From Tepidimicrobium xylanilyticum (GTDB taxonomy: Bacteria > Bacillota > Clostridia > Tissierellales > Tepidimicrobiaceae): a stretch of 64,000 nt of DNA. A program made the position numbers and the translations under genes. How positions within the stretch are numbered: position 1 is the stretch's first letter; each line of letters begins with the position of its first letter. The DNA lies in assembly GCF_900106765.1 (NCBI RefSeq), contig NZ_FNNG01000002.1, positions 124,001-188,000 of the forward strand. The letters run 5' to 3'. The notes beneath the pieces were generated by a model, which ran no database searches, was not told the origin of the DNA, and saw only the letters and a program-made list of their open reading frames with translations. Positions 27,379-35,961 of this stretch are shown in pieces.

Positions 27379-28023
27379 CTATCCATCATTACCCAGTTCA
27401 ACAAAGAGCCTGGTAATGGTAGTTTTTGTAATCCTGCCCACTACTTTATAAGCTAGAGATCCATCTTCTAAAGTAATTTCTTCTACAACAGGCAGACTAT
27501 CTATTTCATGTTCTATTAATTTCATTGCTGCATCTAATATGCTTTCATCTGGTGTTGTTACTATAACATTGGGCATCCTAGTCATAATTACACCTATGGG
27601 AGTTTTACTTAAATTAAGCCCTCCAATGGCATTCTTTAAAAAATCCTTTCTGGACACCACTCCCACTAAACACCCTTTAGAAGTTACAAATATGCTGCTT
27701 ACATCCTCCAAAAATAAAGTCACAATTCCATCATAGATGCTAGTTTCTTCATCAATTACAACGGGTAGAGACTTCCTATCTGCCACCTTAATTTGTTGTA
27801 TCTTTTCAGATATAAAGCTTAGACTAGTTTTTCCAGTATAGAAATAACCAACCTTAGGTCTTGCATCTAAAATTCCCGACATGGTTAATATTGCTAAATC
27901 TGGCCTGAGAGTTGCTCTAGTTAATTTAAGAGCTTTAGCAATATTCTCACTAGTTATTGGCTCATTAGCTTTCACAATTTCTATAATCTTTTCCTGTCTT
28001 TCAGTTAATTGAATTTGAATCAC
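27379..28023 (-). CDS. ccpN: CcpN-like transcriptional repressor with CBS pair
   Basis: A 214-residue protein with an N-terminal winged helix (ERQEKIIEIVKANEPITSENIA, then TRATLRPDLAIL) followed by two CBS domains. This is the YqzB/CcpN layout; in Bacillus it represses gluconeogenic genes in response to nucleotide levels. It lies immediately upstream of ppsR, its functional partner there. Target genes here are unknown. Confidence 0.88.
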   Translation of the reverse strand: MIQIQLTERQEKIIEIVKANEPITSENIAKALKLTRATLRPDLAILTMSGILDARPKVGYFYTGKTSLSFISEKIQQIKVADRKSLPVVIDEETSIYDGIVTLFLEDVSSIFVTSKGCLVGVVSRKDFLKNAIGGLNLSKTPIGVIMTRMPNVIVTTPDESILDAAMKLIEHEIDSLPVVEEITLEDGSLAYKVVGRITKTTITRLFVELGNDG

Positions 28024-28052
28024 ATCCCTTCAGATGGGAATAAACCAAATAC

Positions 28053-30137
28053 CTAGGATTGCTTAACCAATTTAGATAAATCACATATTAAGAGCATTGT
28101 TTTAGATATTTTCCCTAACAAGTTAAGTCTGTTCTCTCTTATTGCTTCATCATCTACCATAACCATTACTTTATCGAAGAAATTGTCTATTGCTTCCTTT
28201 AGCACAATAAACTGTTCTAAAGCCTTATCATATTCCTTCTTATCAAGATGATTTAGTACTTTTTCTTCAATATCGTTAAATCCATCATATAATTCTATTT
28301 CCGCATCTTCTATCAACAAATCCCTCTTTACTTCCGTTGACGTAGATTTTTCAGCTAAATTGGTTACTCTATTGAAAGTAGACAATACATCGGTTAATCC
28401 ATATTTTTCAAAATACTCATTAAGTTTGTTTGCTCTTATCATCAAATCATATATATTGTCGATACCTGTACTTATTACACCATCAATTATATCATACCTT
28501 ATCCCCATATCACTAAACATATTCTTTATTCTTCCATTGAAGAACCCTAATATACTATTTTTAACCTCTGCATAATCGAAAACCAATCCTAATTCCTCTA
28601 CATAAATATATAAAGCAAAATCTATCAATTCCCCTAGACTCAAATTCAACCTTCTGTCCAGAACTATATTTATTACGCCTAGAGCTTGCCTTCTCAACCC
28701 ATATGGGTCTTGAGAACCGGTAGGCTCAATTCCAATTGCAAAACAACCACTTATGGTATCCAACTTATCAGCAATGCTTAAAATGGAACCAGCTGTAGTT
28801 GTAGGAAGATCATCTCCAGCAAACCTTGGTAGATATTGTTCATATATAGCAGTGCTTACTATTTCATTTTCTCCTGAATGTTTTGCATATTCCATTCCCA
28901 TCCTGCCTTGCAATTCGGTAAATTCACCTACCATTTTAGTAACTAAATCTGCTTTAGAGAGGTATGCAGCTCTATCAATATTCCTCTGAGTTTCTTCTCC
29001 TACTTCCAAATAATCCCCGATTTTTTTGGCTAATTTCCTTATCCTAATTGTTTTATCATAAAGGGTTCCCAACTTTTCTTGGAAAACTATATTTTTTAAT
29101 GGTTCTACATAGTCTTCAATAGGATTTTTTATATCTTCATAGTAGAAGAACTTAGCATCTTCCAATCTAGCTCCTAATACCTTTTCATTGCCTTTTATAA
29201 CCACATCAATATACTGGTCATTACCATTTCTTACAGTGATAAAATAGGGTAGTAAAACTCCCTTATCATTTACTATAGGAAAGAACCTTAAGTGTTCCTT
29301 CATTGGAGTTATAACCACATCGTCTGGTAAGTTTAAATATTCTTCTTTAATCCTTCCAATCATAGGTGTAGGATATTCTACTATATTGGTTACCTCATCA
29401 AGTAAATCTTCATCTACTAAAAGATTCCCTCCCTTTTCCTTTGCCAATTTTTCAGAATTATATTTTATTATCTCTTTTCTCTTGTTTTGATCCACTATAA
29501 CGTAATTTTCTTCTAGCTTATCAAAGTACTCATCTACCTTGTTAATTTCTATAGATTTACTTCCCAAAAACCTATGGCCCTTAGTAGTATTTCCTACCTT
29601 AATGCCTTCTAAATCAAAAGGCACTATCCTATCATTTAATAGGGAAACAATCCACCTAATAGGTCTTGCAAATCTTATATTTTTGCCTCCCCATCTCATA
29701 GATTTAGGAAATACAATAGACTTGATAATATCCGCCACATTTTCTGATAAAATGGTAAAAGTATCCTTTCCTTCCTTAATGACCCTTGCATATATATACT
29801 CTTCGCCATTATACTCTTTTGTAAAAATTTGATCCTCTTTAACTCCCTGTCCTCGCATAAAGCCTTCTAAAGCCTTACTTGGATAGCCTTGACTATCATA
29901 AGCAATCCTTTTAGCAGGTCCTTTGACTATTTCCTCTAGCGTATCTTGGTCTTCTTTCAAACCATCGACAATTAAAACTAATCGCCTTGGGGTAGCATAA
30001 GTTTCTACATTTGCATAACCAATCCTCTCATTTTTTAGCATATTTTTAAAATTTCCCTTTAGCTGATTTAATGCACCGCTTATAAATCTAGCAGGAAGTT
30101 CTTCAACTCCTATTTCTAATAAATATCTATTAGACAT
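28053..30137 (-). CDS. glyS: Glycyl-tRNA synthetase beta subunit
   Basis: A 694-residue subunit of the bacterial alpha2-beta2 glycyl-tRNA synthetase. It begins with the typical LLEIGVEELPARFI segment, has the HD-like central domain (KADLVTKMVGEFTELQGRMG) and an anticodon-binding C-terminal part. It starts 1 bp after the glyQ stop, so the two are translated together at matched levels. Confidence 0.97.
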   Translation of the reverse strand: MSNRYLLEIGVEELPARFISGALNQLKGNFKNMLKNERIGYANVETYATPRRLVLIVDGLKEDQDTLEEIVKGPAKRIAYDSQGYPSKALEGFMRGQGVKEDQIFTKEYNGEEYIYARVIKEGKDTFTILSENVADIIKSIVFPKSMRWGGKNIRFARPIRWIVSLLNDRIVPFDLEGIKVGNTTKGHRFLGSKSIEINKVDEYFDKLEENYVIVDQNKRKEIIKYNSEKLAKEKGGNLLVDEDLLDEVTNIVEYPTPMIGRIKEEYLNLPDDVVITPMKEHLRFFPIVNDKGVLLPYFITVRNGNDQYIDVVIKGNEKVLGARLEDAKFFYYEDIKNPIEDYVEPLKNIVFQEKLGTLYDKTIRIRKLAKKIGDYLEVGEETQRNIDRAAYLSKADLVTKMVGEFTELQGRMGMEYAKHSGENEIVSTAIYEQYLPRFAGDDLPTTTAGSILSIADKLDTISGCFAIGIEPTGSQDPYGLRRQALGVINIVLDRRLNLSLGELIDFALYIYVEELGLVFDYAEVKNSILGFFNGRIKNMFSDMGIRYDIIDGVISTGIDNIYDLMIRANKLNEYFEKYGLTDVLSTFNRVTNLAEKSTSTEVKRDLLIEDAEIELYDGFNDIEEKVLNHLDKKEYDKALEQFIVLKEAIDNFFDKVMVMVDDEAIRENRLNLLGKISKTMLLICDLSKLVKQS

Positions 30138-30138
30138 A

Positions 30139-31014
30139 TTACATACCCTCCTTCATAAGAGGAAATTTGAGTTTTTCCCTTTGCTCTATATACTTAGTCG
30201 CAACTAACTTAGCTAAATTTCTTACTCTACCAATATAATGGGTCCTTTCCGTTACGCTTATAGCCCCTCTTGCATCTAATACATTGAATACATGAGAACA
30301 TTTAAGTACATAATCGTAGCTTGGTAGCACCAAATTTTCTTCTATGATTCTTTTAGCTTCTTCTTCATACATATTGAAAAGCTGTTTTAACATTTCTATA
30401 TTTCCCTTTTCAAAGCTATATACCGAATGCTCATATTCAGCCTTTTTAAATATATCTCCATAACTAATATTCTTATTCCATTTTATATGAAATATATCAT
30501 CTACATCCTGTAAATACATAGCAATTCTCTCTAACCCATAGGTTAATTCAGCTGACTCCAATTGGCAATTGATACTTCCGACTTGTTGAAAATAGGTGAA
30601 TTGAGTTATTTCCATCCCATCTAACCAAACTTCCCAACCTAGACCCCATGCCCCTAAAGTTGGAGCCTCCCAATTGTCTTCGACAAAACGTATATCATGT
30701 TTTATCGGATCGATTCCTATTGCTTTCAAACTGTTTAAATATATGTCCTGAATATCATCTGGAGAAGGCTTCAATATTACCTGAAGCTGATGATGCTGAT
30801 ATACTCTGTGAGGGTTTTCTCCGTATCTAGCATCTGCTGGTCTTCTAGATGGTTCTATATAAACTACCTTCCAAGGTTCTGGTCCCAAAGCTTTTAAAAA
30901 GGTATAGGGACTCATAGTTCCTGCTCCCTTTTCCACATCGTAAGGTTCAAGTACAATACAGCCTTGATTTCCCCAAAATTCCAGCAATTTAAGCATTAAA
31001 TCCTGAAAATACAT
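30139..31014 (-). CDS. glyQ: Glycyl-tRNA synthetase alpha subunit
   Basis: A 291-residue catalytic alpha subunit of class II glycyl-tRNA synthetase. Visible are [20 protein letters not shown], the motif 2 region with [17 protein letters not shown], and the C-terminal [13 protein letters not shown]. It is preceded by a T-box-like leader and a TAAGGAGG ribosome site, so expression should respond to uncharged glycine tRNA. Confidence 0.97.
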   Translation of the reverse strand: MYFQDLMLKLLEFWGNQGCIVLEPYDVEKGAGTMSPYTFLKALGPEPWKVVYIEPSRRPADARYGENPHRVYQHHQLQVILKPSPDDIQDIYLNSLKAIGIDPIKHDIRFVEDNWEAPTLGAWGLGWEVWLDGMEITQFTYFQQVGSINCQLESAELTYGLERIAMYLQDVDDIFHIKWNKNISYGDIFKKAEYEHSVYSFEKGNIEMLKQLFNMYEEEAKRIIEENLVLPSYDYVLKCSHVFNVLDARGAISVTERTHYIGRVRNLAKLVATKYIEQREKLKFPLMKEGM

Positions 31015-31040
31015 ATAATAAACCTCCTTATTTGCATATT

Positions 31041-31150
31041 AAAAAGAACAAAACCTTTACATCCCCATAGGGACGAAAGGTTACTTCAACGGTTCCACCC
31101 TTTGACTTCCCTGTTCCTAAATCTATAGTATATTAAACTTTCCTGTAGAT
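31041..31150 (-). promoter_or_regulatory. Short T-box-like leader of glyQS
   Basis: The minus strand carries AAAGGGTGGAACCG (31091-31104), the T-box bulge that reads the tRNA acceptor end. An antiterminator can form by AAAG pairing with CTTT and GTT with AAC. A competing terminator at about 31053-31082 (AACCTTT/AAAGGTT, CGTCCC/GGGATG) is followed by TTGTTCTTTTT. Only about 45 nt separate the likely transcription start from the T-box; a full Stem I is absent. A 5-bp stem ATCTA/TAGAT (31146-31150, 31121-31125) encloses a GGA. Confidence 0.75.
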
Positions 31151-31153
31151 AAT

Positions 31154-31182
31154 AATTTAGCAAAATAAAGAAATTTTGTCAA
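31154..31182 (-). promoter_or_regulatory. Sigma-A promoter of glyQS
   Basis: TTGACA at 31177-31182 is a perfect -35 element, and 17 bp later TAAATT (31154-31159) is a moderate -10. It lies just beyond the stop of the upstream gene and predicts transcription starting near 31147. Confidence 0.65.
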
Positions 31183-31193
31183 TATGCTTTAGC

Positions 31194-31643
31194 TTAGTCT
31201 TCCTCATCAGTTTTATGATGTATGTTTTTTGATATCATGTCGTTTACATTGATTATTTCTCCATCTTCCTTTTGTACCTCTATTGTGCATTTAGATAAAA
31301 TAGCTCCACCTAAACCTATTAAAGCCAGAGGAGCAGAAATCATACTTCCTATGGCAGCTGCTGTTACTGGTATGTTCATCAATAGTTCCCCATCCTTTTT
31401 TACAGTTATCTTAGTAACATTGCCCTTCCTCAACAATTCCTTTACTTTATCGACTAGCTGTTGTCCTCTATCTGCCATATTATCCGACCATGATGTTTTA
31501 CTTTTTTCGATTAATATTATTGCATCCACCACATCACCATCAGTTTTTTCTAGAGCCTCTTTTGCTTCAGCATAAGTTGCCCCAGTTCTCTCAACAACCA
31601 AATCGACTTTTTCCAAAGATATATCCACACTAATCGCCTCCAT
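31194..31643 (-). CDS. DUF4342-type protein with UBA-like N-terminus
   Basis: A 149-residue protein. Residues about 10-48 (VDLVVERTGATYAEAKEALEKTDG) resemble the UBA-like helix bundle of EF-Ts, and the C-terminal half fits DUF4342 with a glycine-rich hydrophobic stretch (IPVTAAAIGSMISAPLALIGLGG) that might contact membrane. Function unknown. It overlaps the recO 3' end by 14 bp, so it is co-expressed with the era-recO block. Confidence 0.75.
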   Translation of the reverse strand: MEAISVDISLEKVDLVVERTGATYAEAKEALEKTDGDVVDAIILIEKSKTSWSDNMADRGQQLVDKVKELLRKGNVTKITVKKDGELLMNIPVTAAAIGSMISAPLALIGLGGAILSKCTIEVQKEDGEIINVNDMISKNIHHKTDEED

Positions 31644-32388
31644 TATAATTTATAGAATCCAATATTTTAAGGGAATTAAACTGCTTTCTATCTATTTTGT
31701 TTAATATGTATTTTACCAAAATATCATGTAATTTAAACATAGTTTCTTTAGGAATATTAATAGAATCCAATTCATCCAAAGGAGTATAAAGTAACCAAAG
31801 TAACACCTTCCTCATCCTATTATCCATAGCTTCACTATAGGATTCTTTGGATAGACAATTATAACAAACTATTCCTCCCTTATCAATGCTGAATCTAAAA
31901 TCGGAAAATCCCTTTTTTCTGCAAATTGTACAGTACTCCAATTCGGGCTTATATCCTAAAAAAGAAATAAATTTTAATTCATAAGAAATTATGAACTTAT
32001 AAAAATCACTGTTTATATTAGAAAGAACTTTTAAGCCTTTTATCAATAGTTTAAATATGGTTTCATTTTCCTCTTCCTCTGGTAGGGACAGTTCTATTAA
32101 TTCCAGCAAATAAGAACCATACATCATCCTGTATATATTCTCTCGAATAGAATAAAAAGAATTGATTATATCTCCTTGACTGATATAATAAAAATTTCTG
32201 CCCTTATATAGATCATAATCGTTATATGAAAAAGGTTGTGTATTAGCCAAAAGTTTACTCTTTGGCCTATATGCCCCTCGGGCCATTGCATGGACTTTAC
32301 CATATTTTTTTGTAAAAAGAATCAATATTTTACTGGTTTCCTTAAACCTGTACTCCTTTAATACTATTCCTTCTGTTCTTACATGCAT
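31630..32388 (-). CDS. recO: DNA repair protein RecO
   Basis: A 252-residue mediator that loads RecA on SSB-coated DNA. The N-terminal OB fold begins VRTEGIVLKEYRFKETSKIL, and a zinc site is formed by CTICRKKG and CYNCLSKES in the middle. Length is typical. It sits 13 bp after era, the common Firmicute order. Confidence 0.95.
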   Translation of the reverse strand: MHVRTEGIVLKEYRFKETSKILILFTKKYGKVHAMARGAYRPKSKLLANTQPFSYNDYDLYKGRNFYYISQGDIINSFYSIRENIYRMMYGSYLLELIELSLPEEEENETIFKLLIKGLKVLSNINSDFYKFIISYELKFISFLGYKPELEYCTICRKKGFSDFRFSIDKGGIVCYNCLSKESYSEAMDNRMRKVLLWLLYTPLDELDSINIPKETMFKLHDILVKYILNKIDRKQFNSLKILDSINYNGGD

Positions 32389-32401
32389 TTAAATTTCCTT
32401 C

Positions 32402-33286
32402 CTATCTATAGCCAAAGTACTTCACCTTAGCTTCTTTTTCCCTCCAGTTCTTTTCTACCTTTACCCATATCTGTAAATTCACGCGGCTACCCAATAGTTT
32501 TTCAATATCACTCCTTGATTGCTGACCAATAGTTTTAAGCATTCTGCCATTTTTCCCTATAATTATTCCCTTATGAGATTCCTTTTCACAATATATAGTA
32601 GCAAATACATCTATTAAATCCTGCTCTTGCCTTTTCTTTATTTCTTCAATGCCTACAAATATGCCATGGGGAACTTCCTCTTGTAAATTTAACAAAGCCT
32701 TTTCTCTAATGATCTCTGATATAATGAACCTTTCCGGTTGATCGGTAATCATATCCTCAGGAAAATACTGAGGTCCTTCTGGTAGCAAGTCCTTTACAGT
32801 CCTTATATATAAATCAATATTTGTGCCATTGATTGCAGATACTGGAATTATCTTATGAAACATATTCATCTGTTCATACTTTAATACCAATTTTTCTACA
32901 TCTTCTTTATTAATGGTGTCAATTTTATTTATTAAAAGTATTATAGGAGTTTTAATAGTTCCCAATTCTTTTATTATATAATTGTCCAATCTTCCTGTCT
33001 CAAAGCTGGAATCCACCATGAAGGTTATAATATCCACTTCTTCTAAGGTCTCCTTAGATATTTTTAGCATATACTCTCCTAATTTATTCTTAGGCATTTG
33101 TATACCAGGAGTATCTAAAAATACTATTTGATAATCCCTATCAGTATATACCAGTTGAATTTTATTCCTGGTAGTTTGAGGTTTATCAGATATTATGGAT
33201 ATCTTCTCGCCAACTATTTCGTTTAAAAGAGTGGATTTTCCCACATTAGGCCTGCCAACTACTGTAACAAAACCTGATCTATACAT
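32402..33286 (-). CDS. era: GTPase Era
   Basis: A 294-residue ribosome-assembly GTPase acting on 16S rRNA. Motifs are GRPNVGKSTLLNEI (G1), DTPGIQMPKNKLGE (G3), NKIDTI (G4) and SAING (G5), then a C-terminal KH domain (GIIIGKNGRMLKTIG). Starts 10 bp after cdd. Confidence 0.98.
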   Translation of the reverse strand: MYRSGFVTVVGRPNVGKSTLLNEIVGEKISIISDKPQTTRNKIQLVYTDRDYQIVFLDTPGIQMPKNKLGEYMLKISKETLEEVDIITFMVDSSFETGRLDNYIIKELGTIKTPIILLINKIDTINKEDVEKLVLKYEQMNMFHKIIPVSAINGTNIDLYIRTVKDLLPEGPQYFPEDMITDQPERFIISEIIREKALLNLQEEVPHGIFVGIEEIKKRQEQDLIDVFATIYCEKESHKGIIIGKNGRMLKTIGQQSRSDIEKLLGSRVNLQIWVKVEKNWREKEAKVKYFGYR

Positions 33287-33296
33287 ACAGTCCCTC

Positions 33297-33698
33297 CTAC
33301 TTCTTTTTATTTTCTAAATCCTCTGGCCCAAAGCTATGGGGAAGCAATTCATCTAATCTATACTCTTTATAATCCTTCTCTGAATTGGCTACTATTATTA
33401 TAGCATCTTTTCCAAATTCCCTAATTACCTGTCTACACACCCCACAAGGATAAGTAAAATCCGAATCTCCTACTACTGCAACTGCCTTAATTCTCTTATG
33501 CCCCTCAGATATGGCCTTAAAAATAGCAGTCCTTTCAGCACAGAGAGTTGGAGAATAGGAGGATATTTCTATATTACACCCTGTATATATTTCTCCATCT
33601 TCCGTCAATACAGAAGCGCCTACTCTAAAATTAGAATAAGGAACATAAGCTTTTTCACGAGCTTCTAAAGCTTTTTTAATTAATAGCCTTTTATCCAT
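33297..33698 (-). CDS. cdd: Cytidine deaminase
   Basis: A 133-residue homotetrameric-type deaminase converting (deoxy)cytidine to (deoxy)uridine. Zinc ligands lie in CAERTAIFKA (with the catalytic Glu) and PCGVCRQV. Substrate-binding NFRVGASV is present. Gene order cdd-era-recO is the usual one in Firmicutes. Confidence 0.97.
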   Translation of the reverse strand: MDKRLLIKKALEAREKAYVPYSNFRVGASVLTEDGEIYTGCNIEISSYSPTLCAERTAIFKAISEGHKRIKAVAVVGDSDFTYPCGVCRQVIREFGKDAIIIVANSEKDYKEYRLDELLPHSFGPEDLENKKK

Positions 33699-33715
33699 CC
33701 TACCACCTCTTATTC

Positions 33716-34771
33716 TTATTCAATAATCAAATCTGGATTAACGTCTACAACTTGAATCCACGTTACTCCAGGGTTTAAAATAATCTCATTCCCTGTTACA
33801 TCATAAAAATAGGTCTTTCCTTCCCTCGTTTTTTTTACCCATTTTATATCCATTCCTTTCCCGTTTGTTATATACTTACCTTTTCCTTCTCCAACTATAT
33901 CTATGGACAGCCTACCTTCATTATCTATAACCCTAGTCTTTGCCTCTTGTATTATAATATTTTTAGCTACAATTGGAACATTATCCCATTCATCCACATG
34001 AGGCTTACCATCCTTTTCCCTATAATAAACTTTTTCGTCTGGATTATAACGATATAAAGTAGTATTGTTCTTAAAATAGTTTATTTGAACCTTTTCTGCA
34101 GCAAATCCAATTAAATTCACATCTTCTTCATTAAACTTAAATCCTTCATAGTTACCAGTTTCCCTATACCCTCTTTCCAGTTGAGTTTTTCTTATTGCTT
34201 CCATACTGGTATATGTGTTATGGGGAGCTTTTTTACCTACTTTTTTATTCTTCCACAACACCCTATTAGATGATGACAGTCCGTCTATATCTGCAATTTT
34301 ATAGTTCTTTATATCCCGTTTAGCCTCGGGACTTCCACCTACCCTTACATACACTGGGTCATATTCAAGTAAAGTACTCACGAAATAGGGCCTTGAGGAC
34401 CTAATCGGACCAATGGATTCAGGGTCATTGATTAAAAATAAAGCCATGTATCTAGTATACGGAGCTTCTACCATAAACTCATATATCACTTCAGCTTTAG
34501 ATAATCCGGCTTGCCATCTTGCACTAGGATGGTTATCATACATTACAGCTACTGGCCTTCTGCTTACTTTTTCCTCCGGTGCATATATCCCACTCAATGG
34601 CGATGGTTCTCCCTCTTTTTCATTTTTTTCTTCTACTATTACTTCTTCAATCTGTTCATCTTCTTCCTGAATTATTTCATCTTCAATATCTTTGACATCT
34701 TCTTTTTTACAGCTAGTTAATAAAATGACTATTAATATGGTTAGTAAAAAATATTTAGTCCTGCCTTTCAT
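33716..34771 (-). CDS. DUF3048 lipoprotein (YerB-like)
   Basis: A 351-residue exported protein. The N-terminal signal ends in a lipobox-like ILLTSCKK (Cys21), followed by a Glu/Asp-rich linker. The rest is the two DUF3048 domains (RPVAVMYDNHPSARWQAGLSKAEVIYE; GPIRSSRPYFV; WVKKTREGKTYFYD near the end). Family members sit outside the membrane; a role in envelope maintenance is suspected but not proven. Confidence 0.88.
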   Translation of the reverse strand: MKGRTKYFLLTILIVILLTSCKKEDVKDIEDEIIQEEDEQIEEVIVEEKNEKEGEPSPLSGIYAPEEKVSRRPVAVMYDNHPSARWQAGLSKAEVIYEFMVEAPYTRYMALFLINDPESIGPIRSSRPYFVSTLLEYDPVYVRVGGSPEAKRDIKNYKIADIDGLSSSNRVLWKNKKVGKKAPHNTYTSMEAIRKTQLERGYRETGNYEGFKFNEEDVNLIGFAAEKVQINYFKNNTTLYRYNPDEKVYYREKDGKPHVDEWDNVPIVAKNIIIQEAKTRVIDNEGRLSIDIVGEGKGKYITNGKGMDIKWVKKTREGKTYFYDVTGNEIILNPGVTWIQVVDVNPDLIIE

Positions 34772-34782
34772 ATTCCCCTCCG

Positions 34783-35487
34783 CTATCCAATTATTTGAAA
34801 TACTAATATCCCTACTAATATGCCTAGTAATCCGCCTAAAACTACTTCCATTATGCTATGAATTTTCCCTTCTACCCTGCTTTCCCCAACTAAAATAGCT
34901 AGAATAAAGGAAAGAGTCGATATTAACATATTTTGGGCAATAAAAGCTATTATGGTTGCAATACAGAAAGAAATAGCAGCGTGTCCACTAACGGTTCCGC
35001 CTTGAAAAGGGGTACCTTTTCCTTTATGGTATATTGTTTTAAAGGTAATAGTCAATATTATAACCAATACTAAAGCGATAAATGTTAAATGAATAGGAGA
35101 ATTTTTTATCTTATACAGTACCAAATTGGTTAAAGGATTTAATCTATCAAAAAACAGTAAATACCCCACCACCAATGAATTGATGGCAGCAATTAGTACC
35201 CCCCCTGCTGCAATATCCTTTACCACCCTCGCCAATGGATGATATTCTTCTGTAATTAAATCTACAGTCCTCTCTATAGCTGTGTTTATCATCTCTGTTA
35301 TAAATACAAAAGCAATAGCGACAAATAGCATTAATAGTTCAATCCTAGAAAAATCGAGGAATAGACTTAGTACTATAACTATAGTAGCTATAAAAAAATG
35401 AATCCTCATATTTCTTTCAGTTTTAAGAGCGTTGATTATTCCCAACACAGCATAATTAAAGCTTTCTATTATATTTCTGGATTTCAT
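34783..35487 (-). CDS. Diacylglycerol/undecaprenol kinase fused to PAP2 phosphatase
   Basis: A 234-residue membrane protein made of two enzymes. Residues 1-115 are a DgkA-type lipid kinase with the diagnostic EMINTAIERTVDL. Residues 120-234 are a PAP2-like module with KGKGTPFQGGTVSGHAAISF and GESRVEGKIHSIMEVVLGG. Opposite activities (kinase and phosphatase on lipid carrier) in one chain suggest recycling of undecaprenol or lipid phosphates. The fusion is known in clostridia. Sits between ybeY and the DUF3048 gene. Confidence 0.88.
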   Translation of the reverse strand: MKSRNIIESFNYAVLGIINALKTERNMRIHFFIATIVIVLSLFLDFSRIELLMLFVAIAFVFITEMINTAIERTVDLITEEYHPLARVVKDIAAGGVLIAAINSLVVGYLLFFDRLNPLTNLVLYKIKNSPIHLTFIALVLVIILTITFKTIYHKGKGTPFQGGTVSGHAAISFCIATIIAFIAQNMLISTLSFILAILVGESRVEGKIHSIMEVVLGGLLGILVGILVFQIIG

Positions 35488-35493
35488 TTAGAG

Positions 35494-35958
35494 CTAATCT
35501 TCCTTTCCCTTCTTAAATATCTTTAGTCTTTTCATAATCTCCTTTTCCTTAGCTCTCATAATAGATTTATCCTCTTCTTCCATATGGTCGTAACCTAAAA
35601 GGTGTAGGATGCTGTGCACAGTTAAGTAGGCTATCTCTCTTATGAAAGAATGACCATATTCAATGGATTGAGCCCAGGCTTTTTCAGCTGATATCACTAT
35701 ATCTCCTAACATTGGTGCTGGAGATATAGATGAGTCTTCATATAAGGGAAAAGATAATACATCCGTTTCCCTATCAATATTTCGATATTGCTTGTTTAAC
35801 TCCCGGATTCCTTCATTGTCCACAAAAGTTAGGCTTACTTCAAAGCTTAAAGGCTTACTTTCAAACAATAAAGTCTCTTTAATAGCCTTTTCTACTATAT
35901 TGAATACCTCTTCATCTAATTCTATTTTGTCCTGTCTATCATCAATATATAATTCCAT
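35494..35958 (-). CDS. ybeY: Endoribonuclease YbeY
   Basis: A 154-residue metalloprotein for 16S rRNA 3' processing. The zinc motif HSILHLLGYDH (three histidines) is complete, and RNIDRETDVLSFP is present. It starts 3 bp after the pgpH stop and precedes the dgkA-PAP2 gene. Confidence 0.97.
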   Translation of the reverse strand: MELYIDDRQDKIELDEEVFNIVEKAIKETLLFESKPLSFEVSLTFVDNEGIRELNKQYRNIDRETDVLSFPLYEDSSISPAPMLGDIVISAEKAWAQSIEYGHSFIREIAYLTVHSILHLLGYDHMEEEDKSIMRAKEKEIMKRLKIFKKGKED

Positions 35959-35961
35959 AGT

